This document shows, in pieces, positions 51,501-58,328 of a DNA stretch of 64,000 bases (position 1 is the stretch's first letter; every line of letters starts with the position of its first letter). Source of the stretch: a virus. The position numbers were made by a program, and so were the translations under genes. The notes under the pieces are model-generated. The model searched no databases. It was not told the DNA's origin and saw only the letters and a list, made by a program, of their open reading frames with translations. The stretch spans positions 209,998-273,997 of the IMG/VR virus record IMGVR_UViG_3300034104_003795. One strand, given 5' to 3'.

Positions 51501-52969
51501 GAAATATACCATTCAGTTCCTTTTACATCTACATAAAGTTTTGCATTATCAATTTGTTCAGCTTCAAAATTTTCAGATATCAATACCTTTTGTAATACCT
51601 GATTATTTGCCTGAATTTTAGTAATCAGTTGTTGAACCGGAACTGTTACAGAAGGAAATGCACTTCCTAATGAATTTGAAGATTGTCTAGAACCACTTAT
51701 GTAAAACTCAATATAGTCATCGGTTGATGTTATAGATTTTTTTCTTACATTGAAATCCAAAGTATATTCTCCACCGGTATTTAAACTAAACGATTGCGTT
51801 GTATGGAAATACCCTACACCACTTGCAACATTTAGTTCGGCAGAATTATACAAATAATTTTGATTAAATGCTACCGTATTATTAGAAGATGATACCCAAT
51901 AGTTTGAAATTATATCACCGGTTAGGATACCATAATTTTCTTCATTCTTATCAGTAGTATTATAATCTTTTAATATTTCATTTGATTCTAACAATACCTT
52001 TTGAACAAACTCAAAATCGCCAATCTTTGACCTAGACTTTCGGTAGACATCAACCGATACAACATCACCAATAAAAGTTGTTAAATCAGATATTGTAATT
52101 TTTGCAAATGAGCCAGTTAATGCCGTTTTTAAATTAGAAGTACCTTCAAGATGTTGAAATGATGCGGTGTATCCTATATTATCAAAACTTTCTACGATAC
52201 CATTAATTGTATATGGGTCTGATGTTAGTACTTCTTTATTAGTAACTATTTGTGTAATTAGTGGATTATAGTTTAATCCCGGAACCGATAATCTTGTATT
52301 TAATACGGAACCCGTCCAATTGGTATTATCCTGTAAGGTTAATCTATATAATGTTGGTAATGTATAATCACTTAACTTTTGTCCAGATTGTGGAGTTATA
52401 GCAGTACCGTCCAAACTACCAGTTTGCACTATTGTTGGTATCGTTGTTGAAAACAAAGGTTTTACTAATTCATCAATTGTTACCCTAGGTCTTCTATAAA
52501 ATCTAACTCTATCTTCGTTGGCTAAAAGTTTATTAACTTTTATTGTTTTTTGCCACTTAACATTATATACACCCTTCCAATCATCCGGAATATCTCTTAC
52601 AACTTTACCATCATCCAAATATTCTTTAAGTTCACCTAAAATAGTAATAGTAGCATCTCCAATAGGAGTATCATCGTAAATATGTACCGATACAATCTTT
52701 GAAGTACCCTCATAGTATTCAGGAATACCATTACCAGGTTCCCAATATATAGGATTACCCTCAACATCCAAAATTTGTATTTTAATTTCGGTTGTTTCTT
52801 TTAAAAAAGGACTACCTTCTATTAGAAATCCATTTTTACCACCAGTAAATGTTTCTTTTAATTCGGTTATTCTGAAATATGTTGAGTTTGCATCGGTATC
52901 AGAAACAAACGTTCCGAAAGAACTAAGCGGTTGTGGTAATACTTCTCCGTATTTTTTTATCAATGGCAT
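45530..52969 (-). CDS. 2,479-residue modular tail/baseplate protein
   Basis: The N-terminus (IKKYGEVLPQPLSSFGTFVSDTDANSTYFRI) starts a virion-attachment part, with baseplate-like KTIKVNKLLANEDRVRFYRRPRVTIDELV near residue 180. The middle (about 350-1550) is many beta-sandwich units, including repeat pairs such as GYIRTYAPASTSIQLKEG and GDVATYTPANTELKLKQG near 1000-1170. Three chitin-binding-like R-G-x-W/F-x5-Y modules lie near residues 1593, 1796 and 1880 (FRGAWQTATTYYEDDTVTYG is the clearest). GTSGVSG triplets follow near 1850, IGGWTIG near 2047, and the C-terminal 400 residues are beta-rich. Overall it looks like a surface-exposed host-recognition or tail-spike-like protein. It starts behind a late-type motif shared with a divergent small gene. 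Confidence 0.8.
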   Translation of the reverse strand: MPLIKKYGEVLPQPLSSFGTFVSDTDANSTYFRITELKETFTGGKNGFLIEGSPFLKETTEIKIQILDVEGNPIYWEPGNGIPEYYEGTSKIVSVHIYDDTPIGDATITILGELKEYLDDGKVVRDIPDDWKGVYNVKWQKTIKVNKLLANEDRVRFYRRPRVTIDELVKPLFSTTIPTIVQTGSLDGTAITPQSGQKLSDYTLPTLYRLTLQDNTNWTGSVLNTRLSVPGLNYNPLITQIVTNKEVLTSDPYTINGIVESFDNIGYTASFQHLEGTSNLKTALTGSFAKITISDLTTFIGDVVSVDVYRKSRSKIGDFEFVQKVLLESNEILKDYNTTDKNEENYGILTGDIISNYWVSSSNNTVAFNQNYLYNSAELNVASGVGYFHTTQSFSLNTGGEYTLDFNVRKKSITSTDDYIEFYISGSRQSSNSLGSAFPSVTVPVQQLITKIQANNQVLQKVLISENFEAEQIDNAKLYVDVKGTEWYISDISIKASQETSFSPNELTVVQSVPRSLVSERFDYLFKFYDINGNYIPVNVEASKEFDGGNIQRIEKKLSLNPTSLYFQFDSGSQPIPPTAIAFNIQKTLLTGSVNFTSSSIDFFGNVLSASQYAGGTFPGTLNLTNPDIPVLTVGNFTGSRSDIDVQLVTFTGECEGVTDTVTITAVLDGFGGVNHIIRPYRGTQIRNSSTASLEIQAVRIDGINDIELYSGSRPDRGWNLIQLHVLSGSAPFEKFVNLQYASASGFVQGLTKGTLGTGEINFNATFNRDSIDKRRTIYLISSASAASDWAFNTSASVLASQILEDLQDGLDTPVVTYNTDTFTINFRNETDFRPVSASATASFYLRGTNENPISASILVYPSMSINTDFAPEYWLYWVSQSKDSNISIVAADEAGRSLPARLPSAFIGSPLSQSKVLVATFTYTEPYTLTEISIDKTFTIVPEGKPGDESIVFELTPSNVTLNANAKGDVATYTPANTELKLKQGARYLAFSSSKQPGNFWLNTVTQSMISTGSVDFNNTSSLLLTGINNMTELSASLTYDLLIHPYFTSSKYTQSLVQNFTKAVDGAPPIEILISPQNAILSAFETGYIRTYAPASTSIQLKEGNEYLIYTSSQQRGTWYFQSITGSNIQTASISSPNSTTPTRIGSANYTNFLPPYVSASAFYNLRVYPYSLLPGHRTGSVNLFATQSFTKNSDAVKARTVKLSTSTNTVNFDGDTVVISPVGDITFTATPINITSSQAFYQWFKYDPDSATYGDLGYGISTTDQISIGSSDATSAGETAVFRVEMRDGSASDIIRAVDEITIFGVKAGADSFTANVTNENTSIQVSLWETAFTGSGTQIRAFKAGVPLIHTSSYVSSQVVYYEYGPNSGLPIGNLGYYSASIHSKSSYITVNPQNRLLGNPAEIGNVSGWVAPAVNTAGTVVYKVDFENGRKSEFYSQSFSSQITAPAPYNATLTNENSSIIYRVSGEIEYNLTPTTINVYRGDVELVNSASLIAGQETHTDMYGEAGWKEKCRVSIYAKSAHITLSGSLTAGSFVSGSPAVMGGITQWLNPEVNQTAFIVYQIDCEGRDFLYKTQSLSVQYEGNTGPGIVMRGIWKNDIDYIGSDISGNRRDAVIHPDPATNGNVTQYYGAIQESGPGTGAGIQAPTGTTSDNAYWQYLGNEEFFVAAQIAIFQESYVKNTINVGTKDGSGAFANIVIAGGRPDPYIAIGQTGTQGTAGTSGTSLTTPGIIGYNRPGVFLGLYEDGTNGTTGRFSIKTTGTSGKGMFWDGDQLTIVGSIRQRQPGIPEGSFRGAWQTATTYYEDDTVTYGGASYICGVSHTSTNNTNIDTGYPPNATNSWSVYAAAGTSGVSGTSGVSGTNGANGAGVVYRGLFSTSTNYFHTTERRDIVKQGSTYYLVNDTSKNGQLGTIWGSPPNANWTTFGAQFSSVATDVLFAVEQYVDKSINIGAKGANALIVLNANESGSNANPYISIGQISSSIGPGSWVTESQVQGFNNPGIFIGFDASQPKVSLIGTSGSLIWNGEDLTIQGSISSNDGQIGGWTIGEGSIISANQNIQLYSDPSESIAVFDDSGSLRFFANTQLTLPSPTGVTYSSATLPTVSTSSLQTNAVPNDGTYAPPSYGLISYDYYIIPSSGGSFTAGASGQHIITYTMPFNGSSYARATGDAAAGINVNLQLTKTGHAPQFFTEFVGQSNYATAYANGSIQTYQVWNGFGWDTYYFAAAAQMELPATKFSLIADLQQGVTYYLTLRVVVQNQSIDTSLPSYPPFGIDSEAETSFVLSSTGTITIKTVSAGTVVNGGGFQAVLADDKYLRVRDGISGSYSFSNEITGSLMVDRAISRFSNGYGYPPAVKAFGTIRYNGGGITDTTKYTILNRYNISTSFSIGSFNIYDIVFTTALDSNDYIILFTTSNLTYATQEVGSIAVITGKSTTGFSFRIERPNHSSPGIATTYIGGNLGGHQSPEIVDFVVLSR

Positions 52970-52988
52970 GCTTTTCTATTAATATAAA

Positions 52989-52996
52989 ATAAATAT
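52989..52996 (-). promoter_or_regulatory. Candidate late promoter motif in a divergent intergenic region
   Basis: Sense context GAATATTTATTTTATATT, 20 bases before ATG 52969. The same 87-base region must also hold the promoter of the plus-strand gene at 53057, and it is extremely AT-rich, so the orientation of any single element is uncertain. Confidence 0.5.
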
Positions 52997-53056
52997 TCTA
53001 ATAAATTTTTATTATTATAATTATATAAAGAATTCTAAAGAAAACTAAAGAATGTT

Positions 53057-53233
53057 ATGAAAAAATACGCTATGATTCAAATTGATGCTGAAATACATCA
53101 ACTTTTGAAAGAGTTTTGTAAAGAGAAAGGATACAAAATAAATGGGTTGGTGGAAACCCTTATAAAAGAAAAGGTAGAAGCTTCAAAGAAACCTCTACCT
53201 AAAAATATATTACCAGTTAGTTCTAGAACTTAA
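53057..53233 (+). CDS. Ribbon-helix-helix-like small DNA-binding protein, the only plus-strand gene
   Basis: 58 residues, ATG 53057 to TAA 53233. After a short lead (MKKYA) comes MIQIDAEIHQLLKEFCKEKGYKI and then NGLVETLIKEKV: one strand and two helices separated by a glycine turn, as in Arc/MetJ-type ribbon-helix-helix regulators, which bind DNA as dimers through the strand. The tail is short and basic (KKPLPKN). The coding pattern is good despite the small size. It is divergent from the 2,479-residue tail gene (87-base gap) and overlaps the end of the SbcD-SbcC gene convergently by 11 bases. Its place fits a regulator of the neighbouring promoter or of phage timing; the target is unknown. 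No clear ribosome binding site is seen. Confidence 0.7.
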   Translation: MKKYAMIQIDAEIHQLLKEFCKEKGYKINGLVETLIKEKVEASKKPLPKNILPVSSRT

Positions 53234-56200
53234 TTTTAGAAAATCCTTCTACTTTCTTAATTTCAATAAGTCCATCTACAATATCTCTCATTTGTTCTAA
53301 ATGAGAAATTACCCAAATAAAATCAAATTGAGTTTTAAGATACTGCATCATCATAAACAATGAAGATAGATTATCCGCATCTAATGTTCCAAACCCTTCA
53401 TCGATTACCAGGAAGTTTGGTCTTGGTAACCCACAGATGTTAATTAGAGCCACTCTAATCGCTAGACCTGATATAAACTTCTCCATACCACTACACATCT
53501 CTAATGTCCATTCCTGGTCCTCGTAAACGATTCTAGCGTTGATGTTCTTTCCATCGGTATCCATAGAGATTGAAAAATCTACTACTTGTCCTAATATGTT
53601 ATTCACTTCGTTTTCAATTGCCGGAAGTGCTTTAGTAATAAGTTCGTATGGTACACCATCTTTCTTAACCGCATCTAAATAATAAGTGTACAAATCATTT
53701 TTTATTTCTAAATCTTTTACTTCCTGTATTTTATTCTTTGTAGTATTGATATATGATTCAATAGAACCAATTTCTCCAGTTAGATTTAGAATTTTTCTAT
53801 TTGTTTCTTTTATTAAGATTTCCAATTGTTTTTTATCAGTTTCTAACTTCTTTATATCTTCGTTGATTGCTTTGTTTTTCTCTATTGTTGCCTGATTATC
53901 ATAATATCTACGGATATCCGATTGTACATTATCCAATTGAGTTAAAAGAAGTTCATAGTGAGTTTTCAACCCATCTAATTCAGCTTCTGCTTTTTCAGAA
54001 ACAACAACTCCCTTTTGATATTTGTTTCTTAATTCCAAAAGTTTATCCCAAACACTATCTACATCCGAATATGGTTGGATTGATTTTATAAGAGCACCAT
54101 GTGTTAGATTTAATTCTTCTAATTCTTTTTCTTGTGTTACCACTATCTCTTTTGTGGCAATCGCATCCTTTACAAATACGTTGTTCATACAAAACTTACA
54201 ATTTGGGTCATATTCATGTTGTTCCAAATGTTTTAGTTTTTCTAAATTAGATTCATATTGAGCTTCTAATTTATCTATTTGTTGTTGAACATCCGATATC
54301 TGTCCTTTTAATGAATCCCATTGTTTCTTTGCATCATCTATTGACATCCCATTTACTTCGGTGTGTTCATTGATTGATTGAGAAACCTCTCCTAAAAGGT
54401 ACTGGTACTCCAAGATTTTGGTTTGTTTATCTGTCCTATTAGTTTTATTGATTTCAATTTTGTCTTTAATAACACCCTTTAAATCCTCCAAGGATTGTAG
54501 TTCTAACTTTGAATCAATTGGTACAATGGATTCCTTTAAATCGGATATTTGATTTTGTATTTTTTCTTTTGAATCCGAATCCGCTTTTAACATACCGTTT
54601 AACTCTTTTAACTCTTCATTTTTAGTTTGAAGGTCGGTTTCCTTCGTCGCCAATTCCGAAGTAAAATCAGTACGTTTGAAATTTCTGATAAGCACAGCCA
54701 CTTCTTTAATCTCCTCACTCGCCGTTTCATACAATTTATCAAATATATCCAATCCCATAAATTGAGCAAGTAAATCCTTTCTATCAGATTGTGATTTATC
54801 AATGAATAGGGCGTTGTTTCCTTGTAAGGATAGTGCCGTCATTACGAAATCTTCATACCTTCCTACATAAGTTTCAATGACTTGGTTTGTATCCCTTCTC
54901 TCCGTACCATTAAGGGATTCACTTACCCCATCTACTATTTTCCAAAACTGAACATCTACTTTAACGTTCTTTCCCTTATTAACTATTCTTGCTTCTCTCC
55001 TTATAGAGTATTCTACACCTTCAACCTGAAAATCCAATTGACAATGGAAGTCCGCTTTCCGATTATTCATTATGTTTGCCGCTTTGAATGCTCTACTACA
55101 CTTATCAAATAAACAAAATGAAATTGCATCAAATAGAGATGATTTACCGGCTGCGTTTGGTGCGAATAATCCCATCAATCCATTTACTTTGTCAAAATTG
55201 ATTACGTTATCTTCGCCATAAGAGAACATATTGGAGAACTCAAATCTTACCGGCTTCCATTGTATGTTTCTTGCTATATCATCTAATACAACTCTACTAT
55301 TAATTTCTTTGTTTAAGGATTGTATTCCTGCTATATCTTCCGGTGTTGCAAACGGCATCATTCTTCCGATATAATCCGTAATTAGGGAGTTTTGGTAATT
55401 TATATCGGTAATATCTTCTAACTCTAATTGATTATCTCTATCACCTGTCTTTTTCTTTTGTAAACTATCGGTTTTAATTACGGTGAAATCTTCTACACCG
55501 TATTTCATTTTGATTTCGGTGATTGCCTTTTTAGTATCTGCCGCATCGGTTTCAGAAAATCTTACCCTAAGCCTTGGATAAGTAGGTAAATCAGTAACGT
55601 CAGGAACAACTCCTGCGATAATATCCATGGTATAATAACCATAATCGTTTTTAATATCAATTTCTTCATATGTTAATGTATCTAAGTCCCAAACTAAAAA
55701 CCCATGTTTATCAAGGGTTTCTCCAAAATTTTGTTGCACCAACGAACCTGCGTAAACGCACTTACATCCTTTAGGGGAGATTAGTTCTTGTCTTTTGTGG
55801 ATATCACCTAATAGGGCCAAATCGTAACCATCAAACATATCAGTTGTGAAGTGTCTGGATGATACTACATAACCAATATCGGTTTGTGAGTGGTCCACAG
55901 GTCCGTGAAATAGTGCAATCTTTTTGTTTCCAAATAGAGTATCAGCTTTTGGCCAATTATCTTTATTATCAAATATACTGAATACTGCAAAATCAACATC
56001 TCCAATTGCGTAAACTTGCGTATCTCTTAAATAATGTAGGTTTGGTAATTTTAATGCTTCTACAATTGGAGTAAGTACATCCAATCTATCGGAATTATTC
56101 ATATTACAGTCGTGATTACCAGCAATAAGAATAGTTTCACAATGTTTCGTACACTCGGTTAATAACCAACTTATTTCTTTTAATAATTCAGGTGACATTT

Positions 56201-56369
56201 CTAATTTAGCATGTGCAATATCACCTGCCAAATAAATAAGAGAATCTTCCGTACCTCTATTACGAATTTCCTCAAACATTTTTTCAAATACACCTCTAAA
56301 TTCTTTGTGCCTCTTTACATTACGAATATGAATATCCGCGATGTGGTAAATCTTTTTTAATCTACTCAT
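53223..56369 (-). CDS. Fused recombination nuclease-ATPase, T4 gp47-gp46 (SbcD-SbcC) in one polypeptide
   Basis: 1,048 residues. T4 gp47 and gp46 form a complex that resects DNA ends for recombination-dependent replication. The N-terminal 370 residues are the Mre11/SbcD phosphoesterase: DIH (12-14), AGD (48-50), GNHD (84-87) and FHGPVDH (154-160). The rest is Rad50/SbcC: Walker A APNAAGKSS (403-411), a long coiled coil with a CKFC zinc hook near 723, the CSGMEKFISGL signature near 955, and Walker B LVIDEGFGTLD near 986. In T4 and most relatives these are two genes. I see no stop, frameshift or second start at the junction (about 370-380), so it is a true fusion. The start overlaps the primase stop (ATGA). 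Confidence 0.95.
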   Translation of the reverse strand: MSRLKKIYHIADIHIRNVKRHKEFRGVFEKMFEEIRNRGTEDSLIYLAGDIAHAKLEMSPELLKEISWLLTECTKHCETILIAGNHDCNMNNSDRLDVLTPIVEALKLPNLHYLRDTQVYAIGDVDFAVFSIFDNKDNWPKADTLFGNKKIALFHGPVDHSQTDIGYVVSSRHFTTDMFDGYDLALLGDIHKRQELISPKGCKCVYAGSLVQQNFGETLDKHGFLVWDLDTLTYEEIDIKNDYGYYTMDIIAGVVPDVTDLPTYPRLRVRFSETDAADTKKAITEIKMKYGVEDFTVIKTDSLQKKKTGDRDNQLELEDITDINYQNSLITDYIGRMMPFATPEDIAGIQSLNKEINSRVVLDDIARNIQWKPVRFEFSNMFSYGEDNVINFDKVNGLMGLFAPNAAGKSSLFDAISFCLFDKCSRAFKAANIMNNRKADFHCQLDFQVEGVEYSIRREARIVNKGKNVKVDVQFWKIVDGVSESLNGTERRDTNQVIETYVGRYEDFVMTALSLQGNNALFIDKSQSDRKDLLAQFMGLDIFDKLYETASEEIKEVAVLIRNFKRTDFTSELATKETDLQTKNEELKELNGMLKADSDSKEKIQNQISDLKESIVPIDSKLELQSLEDLKGVIKDKIEINKTNRTDKQTKILEYQYLLGEVSQSINEHTEVNGMSIDDAKKQWDSLKGQISDVQQQIDKLEAQYESNLEKLKHLEQHEYDPNCKFCMNNVFVKDAIATKEIVVTQEKELEELNLTHGALIKSIQPYSDVDSVWDKLLELRNKYQKGVVVSEKAEAELDGLKTHYELLLTQLDNVQSDIRRYYDNQATIEKNKAINEDIKKLETDKKQLEILIKETNRKILNLTGEIGSIESYINTTKNKIQEVKDLEIKNDLYTYYLDAVKKDGVPYELITKALPAIENEVNNILGQVVDFSISMDTDGKNINARIVYEDQEWTLEMCSGMEKFISGLAIRVALINICGLPRPNFLVIDEGFGTLDADNLSSLFMMMQYLKTQFDFIWVISHLEQMRDIVDGLIEIKKVEGFSKIKF

Positions 56370-57301
56370 ATATTATTCAACTTTGCTAACACCAAATCAT
56401 CCCAACTGGTTTCTTTGGCGGATTTTAATAATTCATTTACTTTTTGGAATCCCATCTCACCCGCATCTTTATCGGTTGGTATGATATTCCTAACTTTGAT
56501 TCCATTCTTTTGAAACCATTCGGTATGTTTAGTGGAATCTTCTACGGCATCAGAATCTAACATAATTGTTACATCCTTAACACCCTTTTCCATAATTTTA
56601 TTTTTGAGTTTGCCGAGTAAGAACTTACCCAACAACGGAATTACATTTCTTTTGACTGAGAAGGAATCAAACACTCCTTCAACTAATGTTATTGGTTCGT
56701 TCCAATTAATCATATTCTCAAATACAATTACATCTCTACTAATTGGTGGGTTCTTATACTTCATTTTCTCATCTTCATAAAAAGAACGAGCTACAAAATA
56801 ATTAAGGTCACCGGTATCATCATAAGAAGGTATAATAACCCTTCCACCATAAAGTCCATCTTCACAATATCCGATATTATGTTTTACTATATCAGCATGT
56901 GTAATACCTCTTTTATTTAAGTAATGTATTGCCTGATTATACGATGGATTAATACCCTTTGGTTTAAAATATAATTGTTTGAATTCTTTTGGTAATTGTA
57001 ATTTTGCTACATATTCCTCTTTTGAATCGTATTCTGGTTCATCACCATATACATCTTTTACAACACCAATATCCCTAATATCTACGTTAAGTTTACGAAG
57101 AAGGGATGTTATACTCCTACCTTTAGAATCACATACCCAACAATGCCATCTTTGAGTATCCAAATTGATTTGTAGTTTCTTTTTATGGTGATTACAAAAA
57201 GGACAATGGTGTGCCTGCTCATTTCCCTTTAAGGATGAACCAACTCCCAATGCAGAGTCTAATATATTGATTATTTTTAATTTGTTCTTACCCGATAACA
57301 T
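56366..57301 (-). CDS. 61: DNA primase, DnaG/gp61-like with zinc finger and Toprim
   Basis: 311 residues from ATG 57301. The enzyme makes RNA primers for lagging-strand synthesis. A zinc finger is formed by Cys33, Cys36, Cys54 and Cys57 (HHCPFC and WHCWVC). Then come VIIPSYDDTGDLNYFVARSF, and the Toprim motifs VEGVFDSFS and MLDSDAVED near residues 203 and 248. A longer start at ATG 57343 exists but lies upstream of the -7 element of a host-like promoter, so the shorter form is preferred. It is coupled to the SbcD-SbcC gene by a four-base overlap; together they form a replication-recombination pair. Confidence 0.9.
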   Translation of the reverse strand: MLSGKNKLKIINILDSALGVGSSLKGNEQAHHCPFCNHHKKKLQINLDTQRWHCWVCDSKGRSITSLLRKLNVDIRDIGVVKDVYGDEPEYDSKEEYVAKLQLPKEFKQLYFKPKGINPSYNQAIHYLNKRGITHADIVKHNIGYCEDGLYGGRVIIPSYDDTGDLNYFVARSFYEDEKMKYKNPPISRDVIVFENMINWNEPITLVEGVFDSFSVKRNVIPLLGKFLLGKLKNKIMEKGVKDVTIMLDSDAVEDSTKHTEWFQKNGIKVRNIIPTDKDAGEMGFQKVNELLKSAKETSWDDLVLAKLNNI

Positions 57302-57329
57302 AATTTTGGTTATATCCACAAAAACTATG

Positions 57330-57361
57330 TAAATATACAACATTTTTCGGATATATCCAAA
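57330..57361 (-). promoter_or_regulatory. Host-like promoter TTTG-N20-TATATTTA for primase and recombination genes
   Basis: TTTG (57361-57358), exactly 20 bases, then TATATTTA (57337-57330), 28 bases before ATG 57301. A perfect palindrome GGATATATCC begins just inside the spacer and GGATATAACC recurs 33 bases further downstream; the pair could be an operator. Confidence 0.6.
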
Positions 57362-57366
57362 TTTAA

Positions 57367-57570
57367 TTAACCTCCGTGAGAATTTTTGATATCAATAAGA
57401 AAATCGGCTAAAAATTGAAGTTTATTAGCTACTTCTTCTCTAGGTTTATTTTGAAGGACCATATTTTTAAGGTCTAATAGTGATGCAGCCGCTACCGAAT
57501 GTGCATCATCTTTTGAATTTAAATAAGAATCGGAGATTCCGTATTTGTTACAAATGTCTGAAATTGTCAT
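57367..57570 (-). CDS. Small helical protein, unknown function
   Basis: 67 residues, helical (ISDICNKYGISDSYLNSK, AAASLLDLKNMVLQ, VANKLQFLADFLIDIKNS) with no known motif. It begins two bases after the GIY-YIG-like gene ends and stops a few bases before the primase promoter. The N-terminal segment IxDICNKYGIS could be part of a helix-turn-helix, but there is too little sequence to say. Confidence 0.6.
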   Translation of the reverse strand: MTISDICNKYGISDSYLNSKDDAHSVAAASLLDLKNMVLQNKPREEVANKLQFLADFLIDIKNSHGG

Positions 57571-57572
57571 AA

Positions 57573-57986
57573 CTATTGATTTATTATATCCCTACGGAAG
57601 AACTTTCCCATAAGGTTTTCGTTTATTGCTTGTTCGTTGGCAAGTACATCGTAATGAAACTGCCATTTAATTTCGTAATATGATAATGATTTCTTTGAGA
57701 AACAAAACTGAATAATCTCTCTTTCAAAATCACCAGCGTTTCCAGCTTTAACTTCCGATTTAATCCATTCGTTTGATGAATAGTATTTTTCCCAATCGGA
57801 TGCTTTCTTTACAACCCTTCTACGAGTCTTTCCTTTTAACGGCTTTAATCTTCTGGTTTGAGATAGAGATTTTTTACCTATATAGAATCTACCGGTTGGG
57901 ATATGTATCATTTTATAGACAAACCCAACCGCACCTTCAGGTGTGGTTTCTTCTGTAACAATATTTCCATTAAATTTCCAAGACAT
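57573..57986 (-). CDS. GIY-YIG-like endonuclease family protein
   Basis: 137 residues. The N-terminal part has FVYKMIHIPTGRFYIGKK (residues 22-39), where FVY and YIG take the places of the GIY and YIG strands, followed by basic residues (SQTRRLKPLKGKTRRR) and YYSSNEWIKSEV. A helix with FEREIIQFCFSKKSLSYYE supplies a plausible catalytic Glu. Related stand-alone proteins occur in T4-like phages as homing or host-DNA endonucleases. It lies close to the primase gene. Whether it is active is uncertain. Confidence 0.65.
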   Translation of the reverse strand: MSWKFNGNIVTEETTPEGAVGFVYKMIHIPTGRFYIGKKSLSQTRRLKPLKGKTRRRVVKKASDWEKYYSSNEWIKSEVKAGNAGDFEREIIQFCFSKKSLSYYEIKWQFHYDVLANEQAINENLMGKFFRRDIINQ

Positions 57987-57992
57987 TTTGGA

Positions 57993-58289
57993 TTATCCTT
58001 TTTTCACTTTTTTAGTGTATTCATTATCACCAGGACCGTATCCAGGTATCTTTACTCCAGGTGATGGTTTTGGGTCACTACCTAGTTCACCTTTTCTACC
58101 AGATTTTAATTTAGCATCGGTTAATACCGCAGGGTCAGGATTTCCAAATGTAGGGGTAGGGTTACCTCCAGGAATAGTTCCAGTTGAATATGGAGTTTGG
58201 TCTTTTGAAGTACGAGCTTTCGCTTTTGTCCAATCGTTTTGTAAGCCACCACCGTTGAAGCTGTTATATAAGTCTACTAATTTTGACAT
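57993..58289 (-). CDS. Small Pro/Gly-rich protein, unknown function
   Basis: 98 residues, low in hydrophobic content and rich in Gly, Pro and Lys (TIPGGNPTPTFGNPDP, GVKIPGYGPGD), beginning with a short helix (MSKLVDLYNSF). It is probably largely disordered. A late-type motif lies 18 bases upstream of its start. Its frame is the only open one with a start in the gap between two clear genes. No function can be assigned. Confidence 0.6.
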   Translation of the reverse strand: MSKLVDLYNSFNGGGLQNDWTKAKARTSKDQTPYSTGTIPGGNPTPTFGNPDPAVLTDAKLKSGRKGELGSDPKPSPGVKIPGYGPGDNEYTKKVKKG

Positions 58290-58306
58290 TTTTGTGTTAT
58301 TTACAT

Positions 58307-58314
58307 ATAAATAT
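58307..58314 (-). promoter_or_regulatory. Candidate late promoter motif (sense ATATTTAT)
   Basis: Sense context TTTTATATTTATATGT, 18 bases before ATG 58289. A TTTG lies 21 bases upstream of TATATTTA inside the end of the preceding gene, so this copy is close to both promoter classes. Confidence 0.55.
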
Positions 58315-58328
58315 AAAAGAAAACCGAT

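Noticed and set aside
57302-57343. Longer primase start at ATG 57343
   Set aside because: The -7 box of a well-formed promoter lies inside this extension and the added residues are hydrophobic and unlike primase N-termini, so ATG 57301 is preferred.
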